A stretch of DNA of 12,701 bases from Limnoglobus sp. (GCA_025353985.1 JANXNT010000364.1:1-12701), one strand, 5' to 3'; shown: positions 1-6,729, counted from the stretch's first letter. Translations and numbers: made by a program. The notes: generated by a model not told the origin, from the letters alone.

Positions 1-435
1 GCGGATTTTCGATGCGTAGAAGATAGTCGAGCCGAGGCGAATCTTGTCGATGAGCCTCAGTGGCGGGAACTTCAGAAACTCGACTGCGTTGGACATCGAG
101 ACGAGTTTGCCATCGGTATAGAAGCCGGTTTTCGTCTCGACCCAGCGGAGCACATCGGCGAGGCCGAGCCGATCGAGGAGCGCCCGCACGCGGAGGTCGG
201 ACATCAGGATCACGTGATAGTGACGGTCCCATGTCACATCGCCGACGGTCCACGAATCGGCCAGCCCGCCGAGGTTCGGCGCGCGTTCGATGAGCGTGAC
301 ATCGTGATTTGCCGCGCGCAGTTGCCGTGCGATTTCCATACCCAGGAACCCGCTGCCAACCACGGCCCACCGCAGTGGTGGACTGGCGCGTTCCTCGCGA
401 TTCGTCGATCGCGGTGTTTCGAGTGTGGCATTCAT
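1..435 (-). CDS. FAD/NAD(P)-binding oxidoreductase (amine-oxidase/protoporphyrinogen-oxidase-like), partial, C-terminus off window
   Basis: The reading frame is open from ATG at 435 to the window edge (145 codons, no stop), so only the N-terminal part is present. Residues about 22-36 form a Rossmann dinucleotide-binding start (WAVVGSGFLGMEIARQL, with GSGFLG as the GxGxxG). It is followed by a beta strand ending in an acidic residue and a second glycine motif (DVTLIERAPNLGGLADSW), which is how flavin amine oxidases and protoporphyrinogen-oxidase-like enzymes bind the FAD ADP moiety. A WDRHYHVIL segment is also typical of these enzymes. The substrate cannot be told: related proteins act on porphyrinogens, carotenoids or sugars. 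It lies 74 nt downstream of the aminotransferase gene on the same strand and may be co-transcribed. No convincing Shine-Dalgarno precedes the ATG. The family call is fairly safe; the precise function is not. Confidence 0.8.
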   Translation of the reverse strand, partial: MNATLETPRSTNREERASPPLRWAVVGSGFLGMEIARQLRAANHDVTLIERAPNLGGLADSWTVGDVTWDRHYHVILMSDLRVRALLDRLGLADVLRWVETKTGFYTDGKLVSMSNAVEFLKFPPLRLIDKIRLGSTIFYASKIR

Positions 436-509
436 ACCGCGAAAGATAGTGCGCCATTCGCGCGAAGCAAACAGCGTTCCTCGCGTCGATTTTCAACGGG
501 TTGCTGCCG

Positions 510-1367
510 TTACGAGATTCGCACTAAATCCGACCATGCGTTCTGCAACTTCGCGTATATCGGCCCTGGCCAGGGCAATTCGACATCATTGAGATAGCGC
601 ACGCTGGCGAGGCCGAAGCCGGTGCCGGTTAGCATCAGTTCGGTGCTTGGAGCGATTGCGGAAAGTGGGAGCCGAGATTCGGCAAATGGGATGTTGTGGG
701 TGTGGCAGAGTTCTTCGATCACTTGCAAACTGATGCCGTCGAGGATGGCGGAACGCGGTGGGGTAATGACGCTGCCATCGACGACCGCGAGCAGGCTGCC
801 GATGGCGGTTTCGGTAAGAGTGCCGAGCGCGTCGTCGGAAAGCAGCGAAATGGCGCTCGGGGTCGATTTCGCTAAATTATCCGCGATATGCCACAGCATT
901 CGGCTGCGATGTTTCACGGTCGGTGGCAGAATATCGGAAGCGGTGGAATGCATTCCCACGGTGACGAGTGCGACACCTTCGGTTGCGAATTTTTGATAGC
1001 GCGCCAACGGTACGGGGTACGTCACCATACCGAGCGTCGGCGGACCGTTCTCCGCAGTTCCTACGTAAAAACCGAGCGGGCCGGGCGTGGCAAACGTCAC
1101 GACTTGCAGTTCGCCATCGAGCGTGGCATTGTGGGAAATCAATGTTTGGGCGATGGCCGTGAGTTCCACATCGCTGGCGAGAAGTGGCACGAAACAACGG
1201 GCACAATCGCGTCGAAACCGCTTGAGGTGATCGTTCCAGCGGAACAATCGGTGCCGGTAGGTACGGGCGTTATCGACAACCGTGACGCCACCGACAAACC
1301 CGGCATCGTTCCATGCCAGCCCGCCTTCCGCGAACGGCAAATATCGACCATTCGAAAAGGCAAGCAT
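510..1367 (-). CDS. Class IV (fold type IV) PLP-dependent aminotransferase / aminodeoxychorismate-lyase-like
   Basis: A 285-residue protein of the normal length for the branched-chain aminotransferase, D-amino-acid aminotransferase and 4-amino-4-deoxychorismate lyase superfamily, which works through pyridoxal phosphate in the cytoplasm. The N-terminus has the family-like opening MLAFSNGRYLPFAEGGLAWNDAGF and an RWNDHLKRF segment (compare LxxHLxRL). K152 in TVKHRSRM is the likely Schiff-base lysine. E186 in TLTETAIGSLLAV occupies the place of the conserved EgTxxNxF glutamate. The C-terminal ELMLTGTGFGLASV stretch matches the SSLTGG-like phosphate-binding loop region. I cannot tell transaminase from lyase. 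Its first 65 bases and upstream region lie inside the direct repeat shared with 3063-3209; a truncated second copy of its start lies beyond the restriction-modification genes. Originally it followed the Bax-inhibitor gene by 22 nt, so its native promoter now lies on the far side of the insert. Confidence 0.85.
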   Translation of the reverse strand: MLAFSNGRYLPFAEGGLAWNDAGFVGGVTVVDNARTYRHRLFRWNDHLKRFRRDCARCFVPLLASDVELTAIAQTLISHNATLDGELQVVTFATPGPLGFYVGTAENGPPTLGMVTYPVPLARYQKFATEGVALVTVGMHSTASDILPPTVKHRSRMLWHIADNLAKSTPSAISLLSDDALGTLTETAIGSLLAVVDGSVITPPRSAILDGISLQVIEELCHTHNIPFAESRLPLSAIAPSTELMLTGTGFGLASVRYLNDVELPWPGPIYAKLQNAWSDLVRIS

Positions 1368-1449
1368 CGGCGTGTCGCATTCTGTTTTATCAATCGCTGT
1401 TACGCAACTTCACCAACAACCGCAAGATTTCGAAATACAGCCAGACCAG
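1303..1449. repeat. Long direct repeat, copy A (flanks restriction-modification module)
   Basis: Bases 1303-1433 are identical to 3063-3193 (131 bp, constant offset 1760). Similarity then continues to 1449 with two mismatches before breaking off. On the minus strand the copy reads: last codons and stop of the Bax-inhibitor gene, a 22-nt spacer, then the first 21-22 codons of the aminotransferase gene. In this copy the aminotransferase is intact and the Bax-inhibitor part is only a tail. With copy B it encloses the methyltransferase and HNH genes. Confidence 0.95.
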
Positions 1450-1470
1450 GAAGGCAAGGAGCCGCAGAAA
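1390..1470 (-). pseudogene. 3' remnant of Bax-inhibitor-1/YccA gene
   Basis: Read on the minus strand, this segment encodes a leucine-rich tail, LVWLYFEILRLLVKLRNSD followed by TGA. It matches the C-terminus of the intact Bax-inhibitor protein (LVWLYIEILRLLVKLRNSD), with one changed residue and some different codons. The preceding RLLAF still resembles such a membrane helix although its DNA no longer matches the intact gene. The segment is in frame with the HNH gene but lies beyond that gene's stop, so it should not be translated from it. It is either the left-over end of the target duplication or the end of a diverged homologue brought in with the module. Confidence 0.75.
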
Positions 1471-1512
1471 AGACCTGAATTCACTGCGGTGTGTTTGGTA
1501 AAACGGGGACAA

Positions 1513-2088
1513 TCAGATTTTCGCATCGATACCGAACTTGCGAAGGAGCCATTCCAATACCGCGCGTTGATCGTCGCGAGTGGCACGGCGGATCTGCGCG
1601 AGCAAGTGCAGCCGATCCGGTTTTGGTGGAGACGTGTTCTGTAAGCCTTCGTTGCAAGCCGTACATACCGATCGCAGGTTCTGTGCGGTATCTTCGCCGC
1701 CTTTCGATTTATCGATGATGTGTCCCATCGTCAGACGTACCGTTCGGTCGCTACCAATTGGGTCAGGGTCGCCCGCAGCGACTCCGCACATCTGGCAAGT
1801 GTAGCCGTTGCGTTCGAGAACCTGAGCGCGAGTCTCTTTGGAAATGTTGCGTGCGAATCGTGGAAGGCGGTGACATTCCAGCATCACGTATTGATTCGGC
1901 TTCAAATCCGCGCGATCTTTATGCGTCAGGATTTGATAGCCTTCCTCGTTTCGCAACTCGCGCACGCGCCGTGCCCATTCCGACGCCCCGCCACTGGCGA
2001 ACTGAATTTCTCGGGACTCCAGCACCACGCCGATGTTCGCCAGGAAGAACTCAAGTATTAACTGCTTCGACCCGGGACTTCTTGCCAT
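1513..2088 (-). CDS. HNH restriction endonuclease (type II-like), partner of the adjacent methyltransferase
   Basis: A 191-residue protein. Residues 1-75 look like a small DNA-binding domain (EWARRVRELRNEEGYQI, as in winged-helix N-termini of HNH restriction enzymes). Residues 85-150 are a zinc-ribbon HNH nuclease: C98xxC101 in GYTCQMCG, the first histidine in TMGHIIDKSKGG (H123), N137 in NLRSVCTACN, the second pair C142xxC145 and N146. The predicted role is double-strand cleavage at the site protected by the adjacent methylase. The ATG at 2088 lies inside the methyltransferase gene, giving a 38-nt overlap that suggests translational coupling; GGAG is found 10 nt upstream. The HNH call is firm. 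Its role as the cognate restriction enzyme is inferred from the overlap and from family habit, and the cut site cannot be read from sequence. Confidence 0.88.
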   Translation of the reverse strand: MARSPGSKQLILEFFLANIGVVLESREIQFASGGASEWARRVRELRNEEGYQILTHKDRADLKPNQYVMLECHRLPRFARNISKETRAQVLERNGYTCQMCGVAAGDPDPIGSDRTVRLTMGHIIDKSKGGEDTAQNLRSVCTACNEGLQNTSPPKPDRLHLLAQIRRATRDDQRAVLEWLLRKFGIDAKI

Positions 2089-2938
2089 GATGCGTTCGCT
2101 CCAGGCTCAACTGAGCGTACTTCGGATTCAATTCGATTAGCACGGCTTGGCGGCCCTGTTCACTGGCCACCACGCCGGTCGTTCCCGATCCGCTGAAAGG
2201 GTCGAGTACCGTATCGCCGATGCGTGAACCCAAGAGAATGCAGCGCCGTGCCAATTCTCGTGGGAACGCCGCGGGGTGTCCGTTTCCGCTCGCGTCGGGG
2301 CCGAGAATCCAGTAATTCCGGAGGTTCGCGTCGCTCGATTCGCGAACGCCATCGGGGTCGTAAAAATAGCTCGGCGACTTGGCAAACAAGAAGATTTCTT
2401 CCGTCGCGCTGGTGGGACGATTTTTGACGCTCTCCGGCATAGCGGTTTTTTTAATCCAGGTGATTCGCGAACGAAGGATCCAGCCATCGGCCTGTAACGC
2501 GAACGCCACTCGCCACGGCAGACCCATCAAATCTCGATCCTTTAACCCCCAACAGTCGGGGACTTTGCAGTTGCGTTTTTGAATGAGCTTCTTGGTGTTG
2601 CCGACCATCGCGTTCGGGCCGCAATTGCCCGTCCCGCCGTTACGGGCGTAGCCATCGCCGACGTTAAGCCAAAGCGTTCCGTCTTTGCGCAAGACGCGCC
2701 GCACTTCCCGGAAAATGGCCACTAGGTTTTCGACGTATCGTTCCGGTGTCAGCTCGGCACCGATTTGCGCGTCGTGTTGATAATCGCGCAAACCCCAGTA
2801 CGGCGGCGAGGTCACGCAACATTGCACCGACTCGGCTGCCAAAGTGGGCAACACCGCAAGACTATCGCCCGTTACGATCCGCATATTACCCGGTGGAATC
2901 TGTTCTCCGGGCATGTCTGAGAACAGATCTAACGGCAT
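2051..2938 (-). CDS. Site-specific DNA methyltransferase, beta class (N4-cytosine or N6-adenine)
   Basis: A 295-residue S-adenosylmethionine-dependent DNA methylase. The catalytic motif IV, TSPPYWGLRDY (residues 43-53), precedes motif I, DPFSGSGTTGVVA (246-258), which is the motif order of the beta class (DNA methylase N4/N6 family). The central part about 100-210 carries LPWRVAFALQADGW and the probable target-recognition region. The C-terminal RELARRCILLGSRIGDTVLD and IELNPKYAQ segments are also typical. The TSPPY form of motif IV is more usual in N4-cytosine enzymes, but N6-adenine cannot be excluded. The ATG at 2938 is preceded by GAGAG at suitable spacing. It overlaps the HNH endonuclease gene downstream, so the pair forms a compact restriction-modification operon. 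Confidence 0.92.
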   Translation of the reverse strand: MPLDLFSDMPGEQIPPGNMRIVTGDSLAVLPTLAAESVQCCVTSPPYWGLRDYQHDAQIGAELTPERYVENLVAIFREVRRVLRKDGTLWLNVGDGYARNGGTGNCGPNAMVGNTKKLIQKRNCKVPDCWGLKDRDLMGLPWRVAFALQADGWILRSRITWIKKTAMPESVKNRPTSATEEIFLFAKSPSYFYDPDGVRESSDANLRNYWILGPDASGNGHPAAFPRELARRCILLGSRIGDTVLDPFSGSGTTGVVASEQGRQAVLIELNPKYAQLSLERTHHGKKSRVEAVNT

Positions 2939-2977
2939 TGCTTTTCTCTCGCAATTCAGCGAATCAATTCATCCCTC

Positions 2978-3006
2978 ACAGTATCGTGTTGGGGATTACT
3001 CTACAA
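2978..3006 (-). promoter_or_regulatory. Weak candidate promoter for the restriction-modification genes
   Basis: On the minus strand TTGTAG (3006-3001) and TACTGT (2983-2978) are separated by 17 nt, 39 nt upstream of the methyltransferase ATG. Each hexamer matches the sigma-70-type consensus at only three positions, so this is suggestive only. A module-specific promoter would be expected if the pair is expressed independently of its host operon. Confidence 0.2.
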
Positions 3007-3016
3007 GTTGTGCGGG

Positions 3017-3127
3017 TTACTTATCGCGGTCGGTCTGAATGCGCCGCAGCACGGTGTCGATCGCATCGTTCCATGCCAGCCCGCCTTCCGCGAACGGCAA
3101 ATATCGACCATTCGAAAAGGCAAGCAT
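3017..3127 (-). pseudogene. 5' remnant of aminotransferase gene fused to foreign tail
   Basis: The repeat copy here begins exactly like the intact aminotransferase gene: the same ATG and the same first 22 residues ending in GGLAWNDA. At the repeat edge it runs in frame into AIDTVLRRIQTDRDK and a TAA, giving a 36-residue chimaeric reading frame. It sits 22 nt after the Bax-inhibitor stop, where the real aminotransferase would have begun before the insertion. The tail looks like the end of an unrelated gene carried in with the module, but I do not recognise it. The product is presumably non-functional. Confidence 0.8.
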
Positions 3128-3209
3128 CGGCGTGTCGCATTCTGTTTTATCAATCGCTGTTACGCAACTTCACCAACAACCGCAAGATTTCGATATACAG
3201 CCACACCAG
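3063..3209. repeat. Long direct repeat, copy B (flanks restriction-modification module)
   Basis: The second copy of the repeat described at 1303-1449 (offset 1760, 131 bp identical, then two mismatches in 16 bp). In this copy the Bax-inhibitor end is intact and the aminotransferase start is cut off after 22 codons. The near-perfect identity of non-coding and coding bases alike suggests a recent duplication or ongoing conversion. Confidence 0.95.
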
Positions 3210-3917
3210 CGTAACCATCAGCCCAAACGCGCCGTACCACTCCATGTATTTCGGGGCGTTGGCACGTGCGCCGCTTTCGATCACGTCGAAGTCGAGTATC
3301 AGGTTGAGTGCGGCAATGACGACGACGATCACCGAAAAGCCGATGCCGATCGGCCCCGCCGCGTGGATGTACGGAACGCCGACGCCAAAGAAACCGAGGA
3401 CCATCGTGGCGAGGTACACGAGACAAATCGCACCGGTGGCGGCGATTATGCCCATCTTGAATTTCTCGGTCGCGCGGATCAATCCGGAGGTATACGCAAG
3501 CAGCATCGTCACGAGCACGCCGACGGTGAGCAGCCCCGCCTGCAAGACCATGCCTTGATATTGCCCTTCGAAAATCCCGGAGAATGCGCCGAGCAGCGTG
3601 CCTTCGGCCACCGCGTAAATCGGTGCGACGATAGGCGAAGTCTTCGGGCTGAAGCAGATCACGAGGCTGGCGATGAAGCCGACGATCAACCCGCCGATGA
3701 TGCAACCGAGCATCGCCGGGCGGTTGACGCTCATCCCGTCGCTGACGCCGTTGGGGAACACGATCGACCAACTGACGCCCGCCGCCGCAAGTAATAGTGC
3801 CGTCAGGATGCCCGTCTTCAGTACCGCACCGTTCACGGTCATCGTTTGGGAACGCGGCGAGTCGTACGATTCCGACCGAAACGCGGCATCATTGAGTGCA
3901 GGGTTCGCAGTTCGCAT
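3150..3917 (-). CDS. Bax inhibitor-1/YccA-family integral membrane protein
   Basis: A 255-residue protein with a hydrophilic N-terminus opening MRTANPALND, characteristic of the bacterial BI-1/YccA subfamily, then about seven hydrophobic helices (roughly 33-54, 68-90, 96-114, 123-142, 154-175, 187-209, 227-248). Acidic residues in the last loops (LDFDVIESG, D209/D211/E214) match the region that in characterised bacterial BI-1 proteins forms the pH-sensing pair controlling calcium leak. The role here, ion leak or membrane stress, is inferred from the family. The start is supported by GGAG six nt before the ATG. It follows the porin gene by 74 nt on the same strand and originally preceded the aminotransferase gene by 22 nt; the restriction-modification module now separates them. 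Its last 60 bases lie inside the direct repeat. Confidence 0.9.
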   Translation of the reverse strand: MRTANPALNDAAFRSESYDSPRSQTMTVNGAVLKTGILTALLLAAAGVSWSIVFPNGVSDGMSVNRPAMLGCIIGGLIVGFIASLVICFSPKTSPIVAPIYAVAEGTLLGAFSGIFEGQYQGMVLQAGLLTVGVLVTMLLAYTSGLIRATEKFKMGIIAATGAICLVYLATMVLGFFGVGVPYIHAAGPIGIGFSVIVVVIAALNLILDFDVIESGARANAPKYMEWYGAFGLMVTLVWLYIEILRLLVKLRNSD

Positions 3918-3991
3918 TGTGGCTCCAGTAAGGGGAAACGAGTTATCACTCGCATTATACCGGGCGTGCCACGAAGTGTGAATCGGGTGCC

Positions 3992-5944
3992 TTAATACGT
4001 CAGCGCGACTTCGAGGAAACCGGCGACGAGCGGGTTCACTTTGCCGTCTTGGCGGTTGTAAAGCTGGCGGAAGCCACCGCCCGGTACGAGCGTCGACAGC
4101 CCGCCGATGATGATGACGTTGTTGTTCAACACGGGGCGATACTCGAACGACACGCTGTAATCGGTGCCAATGTCGCGGGCGATGTTGTTCTGATACAGGA
4201 AGGTTTCGAGCGTGTTCGTTTTGTCGAACCAGAGGAAGTTCACGTTGTTCACGAGGCGGAACCGCGGCGTAATGTCGGCATCGAACCCGAAGTTGATGAG
4301 CTGCAAGCCGGGGTTGACGAAGTTCGTTTGGCCCTGGATTTTGCTCGAACGCAAGCCGTTATAAAGGCTGTTCCGCTGCGTCAGTTGCACGCCGAACAGC
4401 GGGATATTCTGGCGGTTATAGAAGCTGAATTCGCCGCCGAATACGGTGTTATCGAGGATACTATCGAAGCCGGTCGCACGGCCGTTGTTCGCGTTGTTGT
4501 CGCCCGAAGCGTACATGCCGGACACGCGGAAACGTGCCCAGTCGCGGTCGTACGAGAGTTCCAGTGCGGCCATCGTCGCGCTGATCGACTGCGACTGACC
4601 GGCAATCGGGTTGCGGCTATCGCGACCGACCGCCCAGTAGCAAGCGTGCGAGACGTTGAAGCGGTCGATGTGGCCATCGCCCGCAAAACCGAGGTACGCC
4701 ACTTCGACGCGGTGCGGTTGGAACACACCGGCCGGGTCCGGGCGAACGAGGAAACGGTTGCGGTCGAACAGCGTATCGGGGCCGTCGTTGTTGTAGTGGA
4801 CGCTGCCCTGAATCGTATAACCGGGGTAGAGGAAATCCTGGTGGTACCAGTTGCCGATGAGGATGTTCTGGTTGCGATCCTCGAACGTATTCAGGCCGCT
4901 GTTCGTTTCCTTTTCCAGTTGTCGAAAGAACGCCAAGTTGAACTGATCGCGGTTACCGTTCAGGGTGCCGAACAAGCGCACGCCGCGGTTCACGTCGCTA
5001 TATATGAAGCCGCGGAAGTCGCTATTGAACGGCTGCGAACCGGCCCGCACCGAGAGAAAATCGTACTCCGGGCTGAGGTCGGCGATCTTCGCTTCGACGA
5101 ACCACTCTTGCAGCGTGCCCCACGTTCGGGCGCGTTGCGTGCCTTTACGCACGTCGGGGTTCACGACCGCGAGTTCGTCGACGTCTAGGAAGTTCACGTT
5201 GAATGCGGGCGTCACTTTCACGCGCCAATCCATCGGCTTGAAACTCGCGTCGCCGTGGAACAAGTCGGCGGAAAACGTGAACAATTGCGAATAGAGAAAC
5301 TGATTCGGTCGGCCAAAGAATTCCGTGGTGAACGGCCGTGCTGTACTTTCGAATGGCGTCGTGGCCGTCGGGATTTGTCGCCCCTCGAACACGGCCAGTG
5401 TCGTACCGGTCAGGTTCAGGAATGTGTTCTGCCCGATCACCGGGTAGTCGCCCTTGAGCACGTTTTGGTTGTATGGATCGATGATTCGGCCGAGGCGATA
5501 CGGGGCATCGACGATGCTGGCATTGCCGCCGTTACCGTAGCGATCCCACTTGGGGAAGCCGTTCCGCCAACGGTCTTCGACGGGGATATATTCGGCATTG
5601 CGGCCGGATCGCGGGACGATGCCACTCGGGCCGGCGTAGCCGAGTGGCGGGTCGAACGGCGGAGCCGTCAGCACGCTTTCGAACGTTACCGGTGCAACTT
5701 CGTCTTTCGATTTCGGTTCGAGCGAACGCTCGGCAGGGTCGCGTGGCTTCTCGGGTTCGAGAGAACGCTCGGCGGGGTCGCGGATCGGCAGCAATCGCGG
5801 CACATCTTTGGGAACTTCCAACGCAACGGTTGCGACACCGCCCGCCGATGGCAACGCCACGACGGGAACCTGCCCAGACGCATACGAAGCCGCAATGCTC
5901 CCAATGAGCCACGTCGATGCAAGGTATCGGCAAGGGATTCGCAT
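3992..5944 (-). CDS. Porin-like outer-membrane beta-barrel protein
   Basis: A 650-residue protein from the ATG at 5944. I chose this start because it gives a clean signal peptide (MRIPCRYLASTWLIGSIAAS, cleavage near ASG-Q, residue 24) and has GGAG six nt upstream; the frame stays open further upstream but that part is not protein-like. Residues 55-80 hold a charged linker with a 13-residue repeat (RDPAERSLEPEKP and a near copy). From about 180 on there are many alternating amphipathic, aromatic-rich strands with Asn/Asp-Gly turns, and the chain ends in FLEVALTY, an aromatic-terminated last strand as in Gram-negative outer-membrane proteins. The large size and Asn/Gln-rich turns resemble uncharacterised planctomycete porin-like proteins. 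Transported substrate unknown. The gene is 74 nt upstream of the Bax-inhibitor gene. Confidence 0.75.
   Translation of the reverse strand: MRIPCRYLASTWLIGSIAASYASGQVPVVALPSAGGVATVALEVPKDVPRLLPIRDPAERSLEPEKPRDPAERSLEPKSKDEVAPVTFESVLTAPPFDPPLGYAGPSGIVPRSGRNAEYIPVEDRWRNGFPKWDRYGNGGNASIVDAPYRLGRIIDPYNQNVLKGDYPVIGQNTFLNLTGTTLAVFEGRQIPTATTPFESTARPFTTEFFGRPNQFLYSQLFTFSADLFHGDASFKPMDWRVKVTPAFNVNFLDVDELAVVNPDVRKGTQRARTWGTLQEWFVEAKIADLSPEYDFLSVRAGSQPFNSDFRGFIYSDVNRGVRLFGTLNGNRDQFNLAFFRQLEKETNSGLNTFEDRNQNILIGNWYHQDFLYPGYTIQGSVHYNNDGPDTLFDRNRFLVRPDPAGVFQPHRVEVAYLGFAGDGHIDRFNVSHACYWAVGRDSRNPIAGQSQSISATMAALELSYDRDWARFRVSGMYASGDNNANNGRATGFDSILDNTVFGGEFSFYNRQNIPLFGVQLTQRNSLYNGLRSSKIQGQTNFVNPGLQLINFGFDADITPRFRLVNNVNFLWFDKTNTLETFLYQNNIARDIGTDYSVSFEYRPVLNNNVIIIGGLSTLVPGGGFRQLYNRQDGKVNPLVAGFLEVALTY
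5715..5782. repeat. Two-unit 39-bp tandem repeat in the porin linker
   Basis: Bases 5715-5743 recur at 5754-5782 with 27 of 29 identical. The 39-bp period equals 13 codons, producing the duplicated RDPAERSLEP unit between the signal peptide and the barrel. Its position and composition (Pro, Glu, Arg) suggest a flexible or peptidoglycan-facing periplasmic linker. Confidence 0.85.
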
Positions 5945-6108
5945 TACGGTCTCCGCACCACCGCAACCGTTCCGTGCAGGGCATCGCACAACGGTTCCGC
6001 ATGATCTCATTTCGCGAGTCTCATCAATTATCGGCAAGAAGTGTGCGGAACATAAGGAAAGTGTCGGTCGTGCGGATTGGGTAATTTGGCGGTGCGGTGA
6101 TCCATCCG

Positions 6109-6729
6109 TCACAACGCCTTGTTCAGCCCGGCTTTTAGCGCGTCTTGAAAGATCGCCTGAAGCACTCTCAAGATCCCGCTCACGTTGTCCAAATAATACC
6201 GTTCGCGGTCCAGCGTTGCCACTTGGTCGGTCAACCGCAGAAATTGCCACGTTTCTCCCGTCGTCACACAACCATAAACCGGGGCCATCGCGCGACCGGC
6301 CGCTTCGTTAAATTTGCGAGCGCCGGCCATTTGCGCGATGCACTGCCCAAGGCCGACCTCAATGTCGTTCTTCTTTGCCTCTACCACGGTCATGATCGGC
6401 GCATGCATCGGCGGCAAGGCAGGCCCAACGGCGAGAATAAAATCGCATTCGCCCATCAGCCCTTTGTCGTGGTCCACGTCCAAGCGTTGCCCAGAGTAGA
6501 TGGCGAACTGATCGCCGCTGAGTTCCCGAGCGGCCAATAAAATCGGAACCACAATGAATTCGCTGCGTGCCTTCTCGCTAATCAATGCCAGCCGGGTTCC
6601 GCGTGCCAACAGTCCGGGAAGCCAATCGGGAACTTCGGCCGCCGGTGCATCGAGAAACAAAGACGCTTCTCGCGTGACGATCCCGAGTCGCGCTTCGATC
6701 GCTTCCAGAGTGAATTCACTGTACGACAT
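6109..6729 (-). CDS. PD-(D/E)XK nuclease-like protein of unknown role
   Basis: A 206-residue protein from the ATG at 6729 (MSYSEFTLEAIEARLG). The frame is open further upstream, but that extension overlaps the divergent gene and lacks protein character. The core resembles a PD-(D/E)XK fold: E57 in SEKARSEFIVVPIL, D96 in GECDFILAVG, E117-A-K119 in MTVVEAKKNDIEVGLGQC, and Q129. The pattern D, 20 residues, E-x-K, then a helix with Gln is the usual active-site layout. Close relatives of this length are, to my recollection, common and uncharacterised in cyanobacteria and planctomycetes. It could be a nuclease or a fold member with another role; there is no methyltransferase beside it. It lies upstream of the porin gene on the same strand, separated by 164 nt in which I see nothing definite. 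Confidence 0.75.
   Translation of the reverse strand: MSYSEFTLEAIEARLGIVTREASLFLDAPAAEVPDWLPGLLARGTRLALISEKARSEFIVVPILLAARELSGDQFAIYSGQRLDVDHDKGLMGECDFILAVGPALPPMHAPIMTVVEAKKNDIEVGLGQCIAQMAGARKFNEAAGRAMAPVYGCVTTGETWQFLRLTDQVATLDRERYYLDNVSGILRVLQAIFQDALKAGLNKAL

Larger units (their letters stand above)
1450..3062 (-). mobile_element. Restriction-modification module inserted between long direct repeats
   Basis: About 1.6 kb of unique DNA lies between the two direct-repeat copies. It contains only the DNA methyltransferase gene and the overlapping HNH endonuclease gene, in the same orientation as the interrupted host genes. No transposase, integrase or terminal inverted repeat is visible. Removing one repeat copy together with this segment restores a simple Bax-inhibitor to aminotransferase order with a 22-nt spacer. 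Restriction-modification systems are known from genome comparisons to insert with long target duplications, and this has that structure. Recombination between the two copies would delete the module cleanly. Confidence 0.8.

Noticed and set aside
1303..3209. The repeat-bracketed segment as an insertion sequence or composite transposon
   Set aside because: No transposase, no terminal inverted repeats, and the repeats are host gene sequence, not element ends.
2746..3794. Overlapping plus-strand frames across the methyltransferase start and Bax-inhibitor gene
   Set aside because: They run antisense to two well-supported genes and across the repeat junction; their sequences are low-complexity Arg/Asp/His-rich.
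4049..5188. Plus-strand open frame of 379 codons opposite the porin gene
   Set aside because: A mirror frame of the porin codons: repetitive Val/Ala/Glu composition, no recognisable motif, no ribosome binding site.
5945..6271. N-terminal extension of the porin gene by 109 codons
   Set aside because: It overlaps the end of the upstream gene and would bury the clear signal peptide starting at 5944.
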